Of a stretch of 64,000 nt of DNA, positions 50,062-58,459 are shown piece by piece. The DNA is from Nocardia vermiculata NBRC 100427 (lineage in GTDB: Bacteria; Actinomycetota; Actinomycetes; Mycobacteriales; Mycobacteriaceae), in assembly GCF_001613265.1 (NCBI RefSeq), contig NZ_BDCA01000015.1, forward strand, positions 1-64,000, read 5' to 3'. The notes beneath the pieces are model-generated. The model did no database searches, was not told the DNA's origin, and was given only the letters and a program-made list of their open reading frames with translations. Made by a program: the position numbers and the translations under genes. How positions within the stretch are numbered: the stretch's first letter is position 1; each line of letters starts with the position of its first letter.

Positions 50062-50209
50062 CGAACCTCCTGACTGTTGTACTCTCCGACGAACCGTCGG
50101 CCGGTATTCAGCTGTGTGGAGGGTATGTTTCGACCGCCCGGCGCTGTCACTTCTTCCCGATGAACGGGCATCGGCTCGCCCCGGGCGTGCGCGGCCGGGC
50201 GGCCCCGTG

Positions 50210-51187
50210 TTATGCCGCAGGGGGAACGGAGGTATCGGCCGCACCGGTGGGTGCGACCTGCGGCGGCAGGGGTGCGGTGACTCCGACGATCGTCCCGATC
50301 GCCGCTCCGAGCGCCCCACCGAGAACGGCAGCCGGCCCCGCCACGACCGCGGCACCGACCGCCGCACCGGCCAGCGGACCGACGACCAGTCCGGTCGGCC
50401 AGAGCGGGAGGGTCGCGATCAATCCGATGCCGGCGCCGACCACCGCGGCCGGAATCGCCAATGGTGCCGATACAGCGGCACCGATGCCGGCACCGATGGC
50501 TGCACCGACCCCCGCATCGACGACGGTGGCAGCACACCGGTCGGGATCCGCGGGCACCTGCTCGCAGAAGGTTTCGACCGGATGCTGAATGCCCGCCGGT
50601 GCCGGCTCCGCGGCAGCCTGAACCGGTGCCGAGTCGACCACTTCGGCGGGCAGCGCATGCACGACCTCGGCAGGTAGCAGATTCGCCACCTGGGTCGGCA
50701 GCAGATCTGCCGCCTGAGCAGGCAGCAGATCGATGACCTCGGCCGGCAGTACGCCGGCTGGGGTATCTCGGACCTCGGCCGGGGCGCTGTCCAGGTCCGG
50801 CTGGGTCGCGGCCGCTGCGTCCAGCGCAGGCCCCATCGGCTCGGCCGATTGTTCCATCGGGTCGGCGGGCGCGACGGGTGCAGCCTCGGCCGGCGCGACA
50901 GCCGCCGGGGGCGTGGCCGAGCCGGGAAGCGAGACCTGTGGGACGGCAGGCATTTCGGCGGGCAGCGTGGGTAGCGGGAAGGGAACGAGCTGCTGCACAT
51001 CGTGCGCCAACGACTGCCAATCCGGTATCGCCGACGGCATCGCCGCGGGCTGCACGATGCCGGGCGGGGACGGGGCGATGTCCGCGGGCGCTGCGGTGGC
51101 CACTCCGGTGCCGAGAATTACCGCAATCGGCAACATACCCGCAATCAGCATCGGGCGCGAAAAGCGCCGATGATCAGCCTCCGGCAT
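50210..51187 (-). CDS. Exported Ala/Pro-rich protein with octapeptide repeats
   Basis: 325 residues with a signal peptide (about residues 12-33, ending GVATAAPAD), a Pro/Ala/Glu-rich stretch, five tandem 8-residue repeats of consensus LPAEVVDL (residues 147-186), a Cys pair (C208, C218) and a Gly/Ala-rich hydrophobic region (about 226-305) with glycine-zipper spacing that may insert in the envelope. A strong AGGAGGTAAGAA site precedes the ATG. No catalytic motif is seen; a structural envelope role is plausible. Confidence 0.7.
   Translation of the reverse strand: MPEADHRRFSRPMLIAGMLPIAVILGTGVATAAPADIAPSPPGIVQPAAMPSAIPDWQSLAHDVQQLVPFPLPTLPAEMPAVPQVSLPGSATPPAAVAPAEAAPVAPADPMEQSAEPMGPALDAAAATQPDLDSAPAEVRDTPAGVLPAEVIDLLPAQAADLLPTQVANLLPAEVVHALPAEVVDSAPVQAAAEPAPAGIQHPVETFCEQVPADPDRCAATVVDAGVGAAIGAGIGAAVSAPLAIPAAVVGAGIGLIATLPLWPTGLVVGPLAGAAVGAAVVAGPAAVLGGALGAAIGTIVGVTAPLPPQVAPTGAADTSVPPAA
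50630..50749 (-). repeat. Five 24-bp coding repeats (octapeptide array)
   Basis: Encodes LPAEVIDL, LPAQAADL, LPTQVANL, LPAEVVHA and LPAEVVDS in tandem inside the exported protein gene. The units are diverged, so the array is not a recent expansion. Confidence 0.75.
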
Positions 51188-51393
51188 TTCTTACCTCCTG
51201 GGCGTATATCCCTTGGTGATCCCCGACCTTCCAGCATGTTGTGCATAGCGTGCCGGAGGTAGTTTAAGCACCGGGTACAGCAATGCAGTGAAGAATTGGC
51301 AAATCTGTGATCGCGACCGGACTCAGCGGTGACATCCCCCTGGTCCTGCGCACCGGGGACCGAGGTGCGCCCGGCGACGAGCCCACGCCGTGC

Positions 51394-52305
51394 TCACCCG
51401 CGCAGCCCCGCAGCGATCTTCTCGGCGTTGGATCGCATCATGTCGAGATAGGTACCGGCCTCGGTGCCCTCTTCCCCCAGCGATTCGGTGTGCAGGGCAG
51501 TCACTTTCACCGTGAGCTTCGCCTCTTCGGCGAGTACGCGGGCCAGGCGGTCGGGTTGCGAGGAGTCGACGAAGATTGCCGGCACGCGGGCCTCGCGGAT
51601 GGTGGCTGCCAGGCCGGCGAGGTCGGAGGCGCTCGGTGAGGCGAGTGTGGTCCCGCTGGGCACCACCGCGCCGATCACCGTGAAGCCGAAACGCTGCGCG
51701 AGATAACCGAAGACGTGATGGTTGGTGACCAGCTTCCTGGCTTCCGGAGCGATCGTCGCGAACTGCGCCTCCATAAAACTGGTGAGTCCGCGCACCTGCT
51801 GCTGATAGCGCACGGTGTTGGCGTGGACCACCGGGGCATTCACGGCCGCATGCTCGGTGATCGCCGCACCGATGAGGCCTGCGGCCTGCTCGATCCGATC
51901 GGGATCGGTCCAGAAGTGCGGATCGGGGCTGCCGGCCGTCCGGCCGCTGCCATAGCGAATCGGCTGTACCTGTTCGCCGACCTCCAGCAGCGGAACTCCG
52001 GCGGCATGCGCAGTGTCGGCCGTCTTCGATATCCCTTCCTCGAGCCCCAAACCGTTGGCCACGAAAAGGTCCGCGCGGCCGATCTCGGCGGCATCGGAGG
52101 CGGAGATCTCGAAGGAGTGCGGATCGGCATTGCGCGGCATCAGCACCTTGACCTCGGCCTCGGCACCGGCGATTTCGGCCACGACGTCACCGAGGATGTT
52201 GGTACTCACCACGATCAACGGCTTCCCGGAGTGGTGCCCGCCCTGCGACGAGCACCCGGCAACGGCTGCGAGAAGCAGGACGAGCGTCAGTAGTGTCCTG
52301 CTCAC
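51394..52305 (-). CDS. aztC: Zinc ABC transporter substrate-binding lipoprotein AztC
   Basis: A 303-residue cluster A-I metal-binding lipoprotein (lipobox VAGC, Cys18). It captures zinc outside the membrane for the AztAB transporter. Candidate ligands are H63 (DPHSFE), H130 (DPHFW), H196 or H197 (TNHH) and the Asp in FVDSSQPDR. The short loop lacks the His-rich stretch of ZnuA, as in AztC, which instead receives zinc from AztD. The GTG start overlaps the aztD stop (GTGA). Confidence 0.9.
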   Translation of the reverse strand: MSRTLLTLVLLLAAVAGCSSQGGHHSGKPLIVVSTNILGDVVAEIAGAEAEVKVLMPRNADPHSFEISASDAAEIGRADLFVANGLGLEEGISKTADTAHAAGVPLLEVGEQVQPIRYGSGRTAGSPDPHFWTDPDRIEQAAGLIGAAITEHAAVNAPVVHANTVRYQQQVRGLTSFMEAQFATIAPEARKLVTNHHVFGYLAQRFGFTVIGAVVPSGTTLASPSASDLAGLAATIREARVPAIFVDSSQPDRLARVLAEEAKLTVKVTALHTESLGEEGTEAGTYLDMMRSNAEKIAAGLRG

Positions 52306-53582
52306 AGGCCGGCGACACCGAGTGACGAGACCGGCATGCCGACGTCGATGGTGCGCGCCACCCGCGCTCCGTCGGCGTAGTCGATCTCCTTGACCACGCC
52401 GGCGGCGGGATCGCTCACATAGGCGCGAGCACCGGCAACTGCGATCACGGGTGGGGTGGCTGCCGTGTCGCTCCAGTTGTAGGGCCGTGCCAGCACCGGG
52501 GCTGCGGCGGTCTCGGCGCCGGTCGTGGTGTCGTAGACATGGAAGGTGCCGTCGGCGAGGATCGCGAAGGCCGAGCGGCCGTCACCGGAGAGGTGGACGT
52601 TGAGGGCGCGAGCCGGGGTCTCGAGCCGGCGCCACTGCTTGGTCGCCGAATCGAAGAGGAGCACACCGTCGTTGGTGGCGGCAGGCCCGGCCGTCGCGGC
52701 CAGGACGCTCACATTTTCCTGCTCCCGGAAGGTGGTGGGCCGAGTATCGGTGCCGATGCCCTGCGGGTAGGCGATCTTCTCCGAGTCCCAGGCGCCGTCG
52801 TGGACGGTGACCAGGAAGACGCCGTCGTCGCACGCGGCAACGAAGCGGTCGTCGAACACCGCCTCACCATGCATGCGCGGGCACGCGGTGTCGAAGTCCT
52901 GCACCTTCTTTCCTTCGCTGTCGCGCAGCTCGAAGCTGCCGGGCCGAGTGTCACCCGGGGTCTCGACCGAGTGCGAAGTGAGGTAGTGGCCGGCGATCGG
53001 CGCCACCACACCGTGGTGCGGTGCGTCGGCTTCGATGGTGGCCGACGGTTGCGTATCGCCGTTGCCGAGTGATTCCTGATCGAGGACCCGAGCTTCGCCG
53101 TCCCCGTCGAAGAATGCGGCGACCTTGCCGTCACCGGGCACGATGTGCGCGGGCTTCGTGCCGTCGAGAGTGCCGATCTTTTTCGGATCGGCGACATAGG
53201 AATGGGTGTGATCGCCGTGGTCGACGGTCCAGGAGCCGGCATCGAGGATCGTGACGTGTCCGCCCGGGCCGTCGACGGCGAAGGCGTAACGGTTGTCGAC
53301 CATGGTGACCTTGGCCGGATTGTCGACGGTGACGCTGTCGATCGACCGAGCCGAGGCGAGGTCGAGGACGTCGATCCGGCCGGTCTTCGCATCCGTCGCA
53401 ATCAGCCGAGGCTCGGCCGAGGCAGCCTCGGTCGCCCCCGCCGGGGCACGCATATCGCTTCCGGCGCGGGCGGTTCCGTCCCCTTCGGCGGCTTCGGACC
53501 CCTGATCACTTCCGCAGGCGGTGACGGTCAACGCACAGGACGCGACCACCGCGCCCACCCATAAACGGTGATTGCTTCGCAC
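52302..53582 (-). CDS. aztD: Periplasmic zinc metallochaperone AztD (beta-propeller lipoprotein)
   Basis: A 426-residue lipoprotein (lipobox TACG, Cys23) with propeller-type repeats and an N-terminal metal site DHGDHTH (H122, H125, H127). AztD delivers zinc to AztC. GTG start at 53582 with GGAGGGG upstream. A perfect Zur-like palindrome lies 18 nt before the start, so aztDC may be induced by zinc starvation independently of aztB. Confidence 0.87.
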   Translation of the reverse strand: MRSNHRLWVGAVVASCALTVTACGSDQGSEAAEGDGTARAGSDMRAPAGATEAASAEPRLIATDAKTGRIDVLDLASARSIDSVTVDNPAKVTMVDNRYAFAVDGPGGHVTILDAGSWTVDHGDHTHSYVADPKKIGTLDGTKPAHIVPGDGKVAAFFDGDGEARVLDQESLGNGDTQPSATIEADAPHHGVVAPIAGHYLTSHSVETPGDTRPGSFELRDSEGKKVQDFDTACPRMHGEAVFDDRFVAACDDGVFLVTVHDGAWDSEKIAYPQGIGTDTRPTTFREQENVSVLAATAGPAATNDGVLLFDSATKQWRRLETPARALNVHLSGDGRSAFAILADGTFHVYDTTTGAETAAAPVLARPYNWSDTAATPPVIAVAGARAYVSDPAAGVVKEIDYADGARVARTIDVGMPVSSLGVAGL

Positions 53583-53599
53583 AACCCCTCCATTTCGGT

Positions 53600-53618
53600 A
53601 ATGAAAACCATTTTCATT
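53600..53618. promoter_or_regulatory. Zur-type box upstream of aztD
   Basis: AATGAAAA-CCA-TTTTCATT: perfect 8-bp arms with a 3-bp centre, close to the actinobacterial Zur consensus TGAAAATGATTTTCA. It overlaps the aztB stop region and precedes aztD. It also could serve another Fur-family protein. Confidence 0.7.
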
Positions 53619-54513
53619 TATCGTCGGTCACCATAACCGAACCCGGCCGGTGATGCACATCGGGAACATCGTCGGCAACCCCGACGAAACGGACACGGAC
53701 GGCCGTCACGGCTTTACGAACGAGCAACAGCGCGAAGAACTGCAGCACCGCCGAACCCGCAATGGTCGCCCCCGCGGCGGTGTCCGCATGCCAGGAGACC
53801 AACAGACCGACAACCGTGGCCGACCAGCCGAATCCGGTGGCGAGGACGATCGTCGCCGGGATCGAGCGCCGCAACAGCAGTGCAGTCGCCGACGGCGCGA
53901 TCAGCAGGCCGAAAACCAGCAGTGTGCCGACAATCCGGAACGAGGCGACCACGGCGAGCACCACCAGCCCGAGCAGCACCACGTGCGCGATCCGCGGCCA
54001 CAACCCCATGGTGTGGGCGATACGCCGATCGAGGATCAGACCGACGAACGGCCGGTAGGCGATCACCGACACAACCAGGGTCAGCACCGCCGCGCCCGCC
54101 AGCCACCACAGATCGCTCCAGGTCGCCGACAGCACGTCTCCGAACAGAAACGAGGTCAGATCGACCGCGAAAGACCGTGCCCGCGAGACGATGACGACAC
54201 CGAGAGCCAGCATCCCGACGAACAGCAACCCGATACTGGAATCCTCGGCCAGCGAGGAACTTCGGGAAACCCAGGCCACCCCGAGCACCATCAGCCCCGC
54301 ACTGAGGGCCGCCCCGAGGAAGAGATTCACGCCGGTCGAATAGGCGATGGCAACGCCGGGCAGCATTCCGTGCGATACGGCCTCGCTCATGAAGGCCATG
54401 CCCCGCAAGACGACCCAGGTGCCCACCATCGCGCACAGCACCGACACGATCAGGCCGGCAACGAGTGCCCGGCGAACGAACAGGACGGTGAACGGGTCGA
54501 GCAGGAAATCCAT
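53614..54513 (-). CDS. aztB: Zinc ABC transporter permease AztB
   Basis: A 299-residue ABC-3 family membrane protein with about eight helices and the segment GMAFMSEAVSHGMLPGVAIAY, whose SHGMLPG corresponds to the conserved SHAxLPG coupling-helix motif. The charged C-terminal tail contains His (DVHHRPGS). It passes zinc across the membrane with AztA. It starts only 13 nt from the aztA frame on the other strand, so the two promoters must overlap the genes. Confidence 0.9.
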   Translation of the reverse strand: MDFLLDPFTVLFVRRALVAGLIVSVLCAMVGTWVVLRGMAFMSEAVSHGMLPGVAIAYSTGVNLFLGAALSAGLMVLGVAWVSRSSSLAEDSSIGLLFVGMLALGVVIVSRARSFAVDLTSFLFGDVLSATWSDLWWLAGAAVLTLVVSVIAYRPFVGLILDRRIAHTMGLWPRIAHVVLLGLVVLAVVASFRIVGTLLVFGLLIAPSATALLLRRSIPATIVLATGFGWSATVVGLLVSWHADTAAGATIAGSAVLQFFALLLVRKAVTAVRVRFVGVADDVPDVHHRPGSVMVTDDK

Positions 54514-54528
54514 CCTGCTACCCTAATT

Positions 54529-54547
54529 GAACATGATTACCATGTTC
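54529..54547. promoter_or_regulatory. Palindrome at the aztA start codons
   Basis: GAACATG-ATTAC-CATGTTC, perfect 7-bp arms covering the candidate aztA starts at 54533 and 54542 and lying just upstream of aztB. It might be a second metal-responsive operator or reflect the paired start codons; it does not match the Zur consensus well. Confidence 0.4.
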
Positions 54548-55159
54548 GATGTGCGGGTGCGTTACGGAGCGGTGCATGCCTTGCGCGACATCAACCTCGA
54601 GCTGGCACCGGGTACCGTCACCGCACTCGTCGGACACAACGGGTCGGGGAAATCGACCCTGCTGCACGTGCTGGCCGGCCTGACCGCGTGCACCGCCGGG
54701 AAAGTATCCGGAGTGCCGCCCACGGTCGCGTTCGTCCCGCAGCAGACCGCCGTGGACCCACTCGTCCCGCTCGACGTCCGGACCACCGTCGAGATGGGAC
54801 TGTGGCCCGCGCTGGGACTGTGGCGCCGGCCCGCTGCCGCCGAAAGGGCCCGCTGCCGCGACGCTCTGAACCAATTGGGTATCGCCGAGCTGGCGCATCG
54901 CCGCCTCGGTGACCTGTCCGGTGGGCAGCGACAGCGCGCCCTGCTGGCGCAGGCGCTGATCCAGCGAGCCGACCTGGTACTGCTCGACGAACCCGCCACC
55001 GGCTTGGACACCACCGCACGCGAGATCATCGCCGGCGCGGTCCGCGCCGAGGCCCGCCGCGGGGCCATCGTCGTCCTGGCCACCCACGATCGCGAGCAGG
55101 CCGCGGACGCGGACGCGGTGCGGGAACTGCGCGCCGGACAGCTGAGCGTGGGCGCGTGA
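54533..55159 (+). CDS. aztA: Zinc ABC transporter ATPase AztA
   Basis: About 208 residues: Walker A GHNGSGKST, signature LSGGQRQRALLAQ and Walker B LVLLDEPATGLD, then the switch His in VLATHDRE. It drives zinc import with AztB. Start codons TTG 54527, ATG 54533 and ATG 54542 are all in frame; the one at 54533 is listed but 54542 fits the usual family start. No ribosome site is visible, consistent with a leaderless transcript. Confidence 0.88.
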   Translation: MITMFDVRVRYGAVHALRDINLELAPGTVTALVGHNGSGKSTLLHVLAGLTACTAGKVSGVPPTVAFVPQQTAVDPLVPLDVRTTVEMGLWPALGLWRRPAAAERARCRDALNQLGIAELAHRRLGDLSGGQRQRALLAQALIQRADLVLLDEPATGLDTTAREIIAGAVRAEARRGAIVVLATHDREQAADADAVRELRAGQLSVGA

Positions 55160-55171
55160 ACCAGCGCGGAA

Positions 55172-56029
55172 CTATTTGCCGCTGAAGACCGGGAACTTGC
55201 GCGAGTCGCCGTAATCCTCGAATTGAGCCATGTTCCGCAGCACGTCCATATCGTCGTCGGCGATCTCGAAGTCGACCTGGGCATTGCTGCGCATATGGTC
55301 CGGGTTCGCCGTCTTCGGCAGCGGCTGGGTACCGAGTTGCAGGGTGTAGCGGATGCAGAGCTGCGGCACGGTGACGCCGTACTTGTCCGCCATCGCCGCG
55401 ACGTTCTCGTTGTTCAGGATCTTCCCGTGGGCGATCGGAGAGTATGCCTGCACGAGGATGCTCTGGGATTCGCAGTAGGCGATGAGCTCGGCCGGGGTCT
55501 TACCCACATGCACCAGCAACTGATTCACCTGCGGTGCCACCGTGCAGGTCGACAGCAGGTTCTCCACATCGCGCCGTTCGAAGTTGGACACCCCGATGGA
55601 GCGCAGCTTGCCGGCCTCGTACGCCTCCTCGAGGGCTCGCCAGGCCGCGCGGTTGCCCTCGGCGTAGTCGCCACCCCGGAAGTCCTCCCACGGCTGCGGG
55701 CTGTGGATCAGCATGAGGTCGATGTGGTCCAGGCCCATCTTCCGGAGCGAACCGTCGATGGCCGCGACAGCGTCGTCGTAGTTCTTGATCTCGGCCGCCA
55801 ACTTGCTCGAGACGAACAGGTCGTCGCGGTCGATACCGCTGGTGCGAACCCCTTCCCCGACGCCTCGTTCGTTCCCGTAAGCCTGCGCAGTGTCGATGTT
55901 GCGATACCCGATATCGACCGCGTCGGTGACCGCTCGGGCGGCCTTGTCGTCGTCGATGAACCAGGTACCCAGGCCCAGCCTGGGGATGCGCACGCCCGTG
56001 GACAGGGTGTAGGTCTCGTTGAGGATCAT
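55172..56029 (-). CDS. Aldo-keto reductase
   Basis: A 285-residue (beta/alpha)8 NADPH oxidoreductase with the complete catalytic tetrad D46, Y51, K76, H109. The NADPH-binding PLPKTANPDHMRSN and SNFERRDV segments are present. It reduces an aldehyde or ketone; substrate unknown. It is convergent with aztA (12 nt apart). Confidence 0.88.
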   Translation of the reverse strand: MILNETYTLSTGVRIPRLGLGTWFIDDDKAARAVTDAVDIGYRNIDTAQAYGNERGVGEGVRTSGIDRDDLFVSSKLAAEIKNYDDAVAAIDGSLRKMGLDHIDLMLIHSPQPWEDFRGGDYAEGNRAAWRALEEAYEAGKLRSIGVSNFERRDVENLLSTCTVAPQVNQLLVHVGKTPAELIAYCESQSILVQAYSPIAHGKILNNENVAAMADKYGVTVPQLCIRYTLQLGTQPLPKTANPDHMRSNAQVDFEIADDDMDVLRNMAQFEDYGDSRKFPVFSGK

Positions 56030-56210
56030 GGGTTTTCCCTACTCCTTCTTCGGCGTTTCACCGTCGGCTACCCGGTTACCACGCGACCACACCCCACCTC
56101 GTCGTGGTAACTGTGCCACCGCCGCGCACTCGCGCATCATCTGCTCGTAGGTGAGTACGTCGGACCGCCGATACCACACACCGCGTATGGTCCCGCACCT
56201 TCGACATCGA

Positions 56211-57530
56211 TTACATGCCGGGCACTTCCACAATCGGCGCCGGGTAGGCCGCCCGGTCGACTCCTTCACGCCACGGCCGGTGAACCGCCGCCCCTGGCAC
56301 CTCCGCGAGTTCGGGCAGCCAGCGACGCACGTATGTCCCGTCGGCATCGAAGCGTTGTGCCTGCCGTAAGGGATTGAGCTTCCGATTGGGCCGGGTGTCG
56401 GTGCCCGTGCCCGCGACCCATTGCCAGTTCATCTGGTTGTTCGCCACATCGCCGTCGACCAACCAGTACCGGAAGTGGCCCGCACCGAGACGCCAATCCA
56501 ACCGCAACGTTTTGACCAGGAAGGATGCGGTGATCAGCCGCGCCCGCCCGGGCATCCACCCTTCCTCGCGCAACTGACGCATCGGTGCGTCGACGATCGG
56601 GAAACCGGTATGTCCACGAGTCCACGCGTCGAAGGCTTGCGCGTCTTCGCGAACCACGACCGGGCCGGGGCGGTAATCGGTCCACGCCGCGTCGGGGCGA
56701 GCCGCCAGGACTTGATGATGAAAGTCGCGCCATGCCAGCTGCCGCGCGAAGCTGTACTCCCCCGGATCCGACAAGTCCAGACGCGACACCACCTCGGCGG
56801 CGGATACACATCCGAAATGCAGATACGGCGACAGGTGCGACGTGGCATCTGCGGCGAGTTCGTCGTTTGCTTCCGCATATCTGCCCACTCCCTCGGACAA
56901 CCACCGTCGCAACAGCTTTCGCCCAGTAACCTCCCCTCCTACCTGTACGTGCGGCGAGGCCGGCGCCGCACGAAGATCGTCGAGACCCGGCTGCGCTTCG
57001 TCCAGTCGGGGAACGGTGAGGTGTCGGGGCGGCCGCAGCGGCTGCCGATGCCGAGCTGTTTCCCAGCGCCGGAAGTAGGGGCTGAACACTGCGAAATGAT
57101 CACGCCCGGTACTCGGCCGGATCGCTTCCAAGTCCACGCTGGTCACCGTGGCGGCGTGGATGTGCACGCGACAGCGGTGTGCTGCCAGTCTGTCGCGCAG
57201 GGCCGTTGCACGACGCTTGCCGTAGTGGCCGGCTTCTGCCGCGATATGCACCGACTCCGCGCCCAGGGTCTCGACGATCTGTTCGACCTCGTCGACGACA
57301 TCGCCGCGGCGCAGGATCAATCGTGCACCGCACGCACGCAATTGCTCGTCGAGTTCGTTCAGTGCGGCAGCGAGGAAATGCAGCCTGTTGGGGGCGGCAC
57401 CTGCCCCGGTGATCAACCACTCGTCGAGGACGAACAGCGGCACGACGGCGTCGCCACGCTGTGCCGCCGTGAGCACCGGATTGTCGTGCACACGCAGATC
57501 ACGGGTGAACAACGCCACCGAGACACCCAT
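56211..57530 (-). CDS. phr: Deoxyribodipyrimidine photolyase (CPD class I-like)
   Basis: A 439-residue flavoprotein that repairs UV pyrimidine dimers with light. The N-terminal antenna domain starts VALFTRDLRVHDNPVL; the FAD domain contains RQLAWRDFHHQVL, RGHTGFPIVDAPMRQLR (given in part) and NNQMNWQWVAGTGTDTRP, which includes the Asn/Trp substrate pocket. It lies 57 nt after the lipocalin gene on the same strand, forming a light-induced unit with the divergent LitR-like regulator. Confidence 0.92.
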   Translation of the reverse strand: MGVSVALFTRDLRVHDNPVLTAAQRGDAVVPLFVLDEWLITGAGAAPNRLHFLAAALNELDEQLRACGARLILRRGDVVDEVEQIVETLGAESVHIAAEAGHYGKRRATALRDRLAAHRCRVHIHAATVTSVDLEAIRPSTGRDHFAVFSPYFRRWETARHRQPLRPPRHLTVPRLDEAQPGLDDLRAAPASPHVQVGGEVTGRKLLRRWLSEGVGRYAEANDELAADATSHLSPYLHFGCVSAAEVVSRLDLSDPGEYSFARQLAWRDFHHQVLAARPDAAWTDYRPGPVVVREDAQAFDAWTRGHTGFPIVDAPMRQLREEGWMPGRARLITASFLVKTLRLDWRLGAGHFRYWLVDGDVANNQMNWQWVAGTGTDTRPNRKLNPLRQAQRFDADGTYVRRWLPELAEVPGAAVHRPWREGVDRAAYPAPIVEVPGM

Positions 57531-57587
57531 TACTGCTCACTTCCTCACGCCGATCGGACTGCTGATGGCTGCACGACAACTGCCGTT

Positions 57588-58292
57588 TCACACGCGGCAC
57601 AACGGGACGATGTCGCTGCGGCCACCGGTGGCCGGCGTGGTCAGATACAGACACGGCTGCTCCCCTGCGGCCTCGATGGACGCAACGATCCGATTCCACT
57701 GGCTCGCCTCGAGTTCGGGAGTGCGGGAGAGGACGAATCCCGAGGTGCGGTCCGGGTCGGTGACCAGCGCCCACGAGTAGTCCTGCCCCAGTGCGGTCAC
57801 GATGTAGTTGGGTGGACCGTCCAGACTCTCCTGGGTCGGTATCCCGGGGAAGGCCACGCGCAGTTGCGCATTGGTCTCACGATCGCGCACCCGCGCCGCG
57901 CCCTCGATCCGATTGTCCGTCCCGGCCCAGGTGGTGCACGAATTGACCACCGACACATCGCCGTTCGGTAGCGCACCGTACTCGGCGCGAGTATCGCGGG
58001 CGCAGACGAGATTGAAATACTGCGGCACCGCCGCGAGCTGATACCAGGTCCCCAGATACCTACTCGGATCCAACCGGTGCACCGGCGCGGGAGAGGCCGC
58101 GGCTCCCGGACTCGCCCCGGCCGGAACGAGCACACCGAGCAGTATCGCCGCGACCGGCACGGCGAGGCCGATCAGCCGCGCAGCATGCCGCAGAACTGCC
58201 GCAACGCCCCCGGCCGGGCCACCGCCCCGGTTCAGCACCGGATTCGCCGTTCCGTAGCGGGCGCTCCCACTGCTTCCATCTGCGATCGACAC
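57588..58292 (-). CDS. Lipocalin (Blc-like), membrane-exported
   Basis: About 234 residues. A hydrophobic segment (LIGLAVPVAAILLGVLVPAG) precedes a lipocalin domain with the G-x-W motif YLGTWYQLAAVPQYFN, a YSWALVTDP strand and a C-terminal disulfide-type Cys. Lipocalins bind small hydrophobic molecules; in light-inducible LitR clusters a lipocalin is often beside photolyase. The exact start is uncertain: GTG 58292 is used, with GAGGAG 13 nt away. Confidence 0.8.
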   Translation of the reverse strand: MSIADGSSGSARYGTANPVLNRGGGPAGGVAAVLRHAARLIGLAVPVAAILLGVLVPAGASPGAAASPAPVHRLDPSRYLGTWYQLAAVPQYFNLVCARDTRAEYGALPNGDVSVVNSCTTWAGTDNRIEGAARVRDRETNAQLRVAFPGIPTQESLDGPPNYIVTALGQDYSWALVTDPDRTSGFVLSRTPELEASQWNRIVASIEAAGEQPCLYLTTPATGGRSDIVPLCRV

Positions 58293-58355
58293 TCGAGCAT
58301 CACGACTCCTCTGTCCGATGGGCGGAGATCCGATACCGGCCAACCCTACCAGCAA

Positions 58356-58377
58356 TCGATGCACATTCGATGCACAT
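58356..58377. promoter_or_regulatory. Tandem 11-bp direct repeats, candidate LitR/CarH operator
   Basis: TCGATGCACAT occurs twice, end to end (58356-58366 and 58367-58377), with a partial third unit (CAATCGAT) just before. Tandem 11-bp direct repeats are the binding mode of B12-dependent CarH/LitR tetramers. It lies between the divergent lipocalin-photolyase operon and the litR-like gene. Confidence 0.7.
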
Positions 58378-58459
58378 CTTTCGCAGCCGCACGCACGGCC
58401 CGGCCCACACGACACCGCCGCATCGTGACGGTGGGGCAGCCGAAGCCGTGGCAGGCACA

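Noticed and set aside
56039..56178. Short minus-strand frame of about 46 codons before the aldo-keto reductase
   Set aside because: The GTG start has no ribosome site, composition is Arg-rich, and no conserved motif is seen; it is probably intergenic leader.
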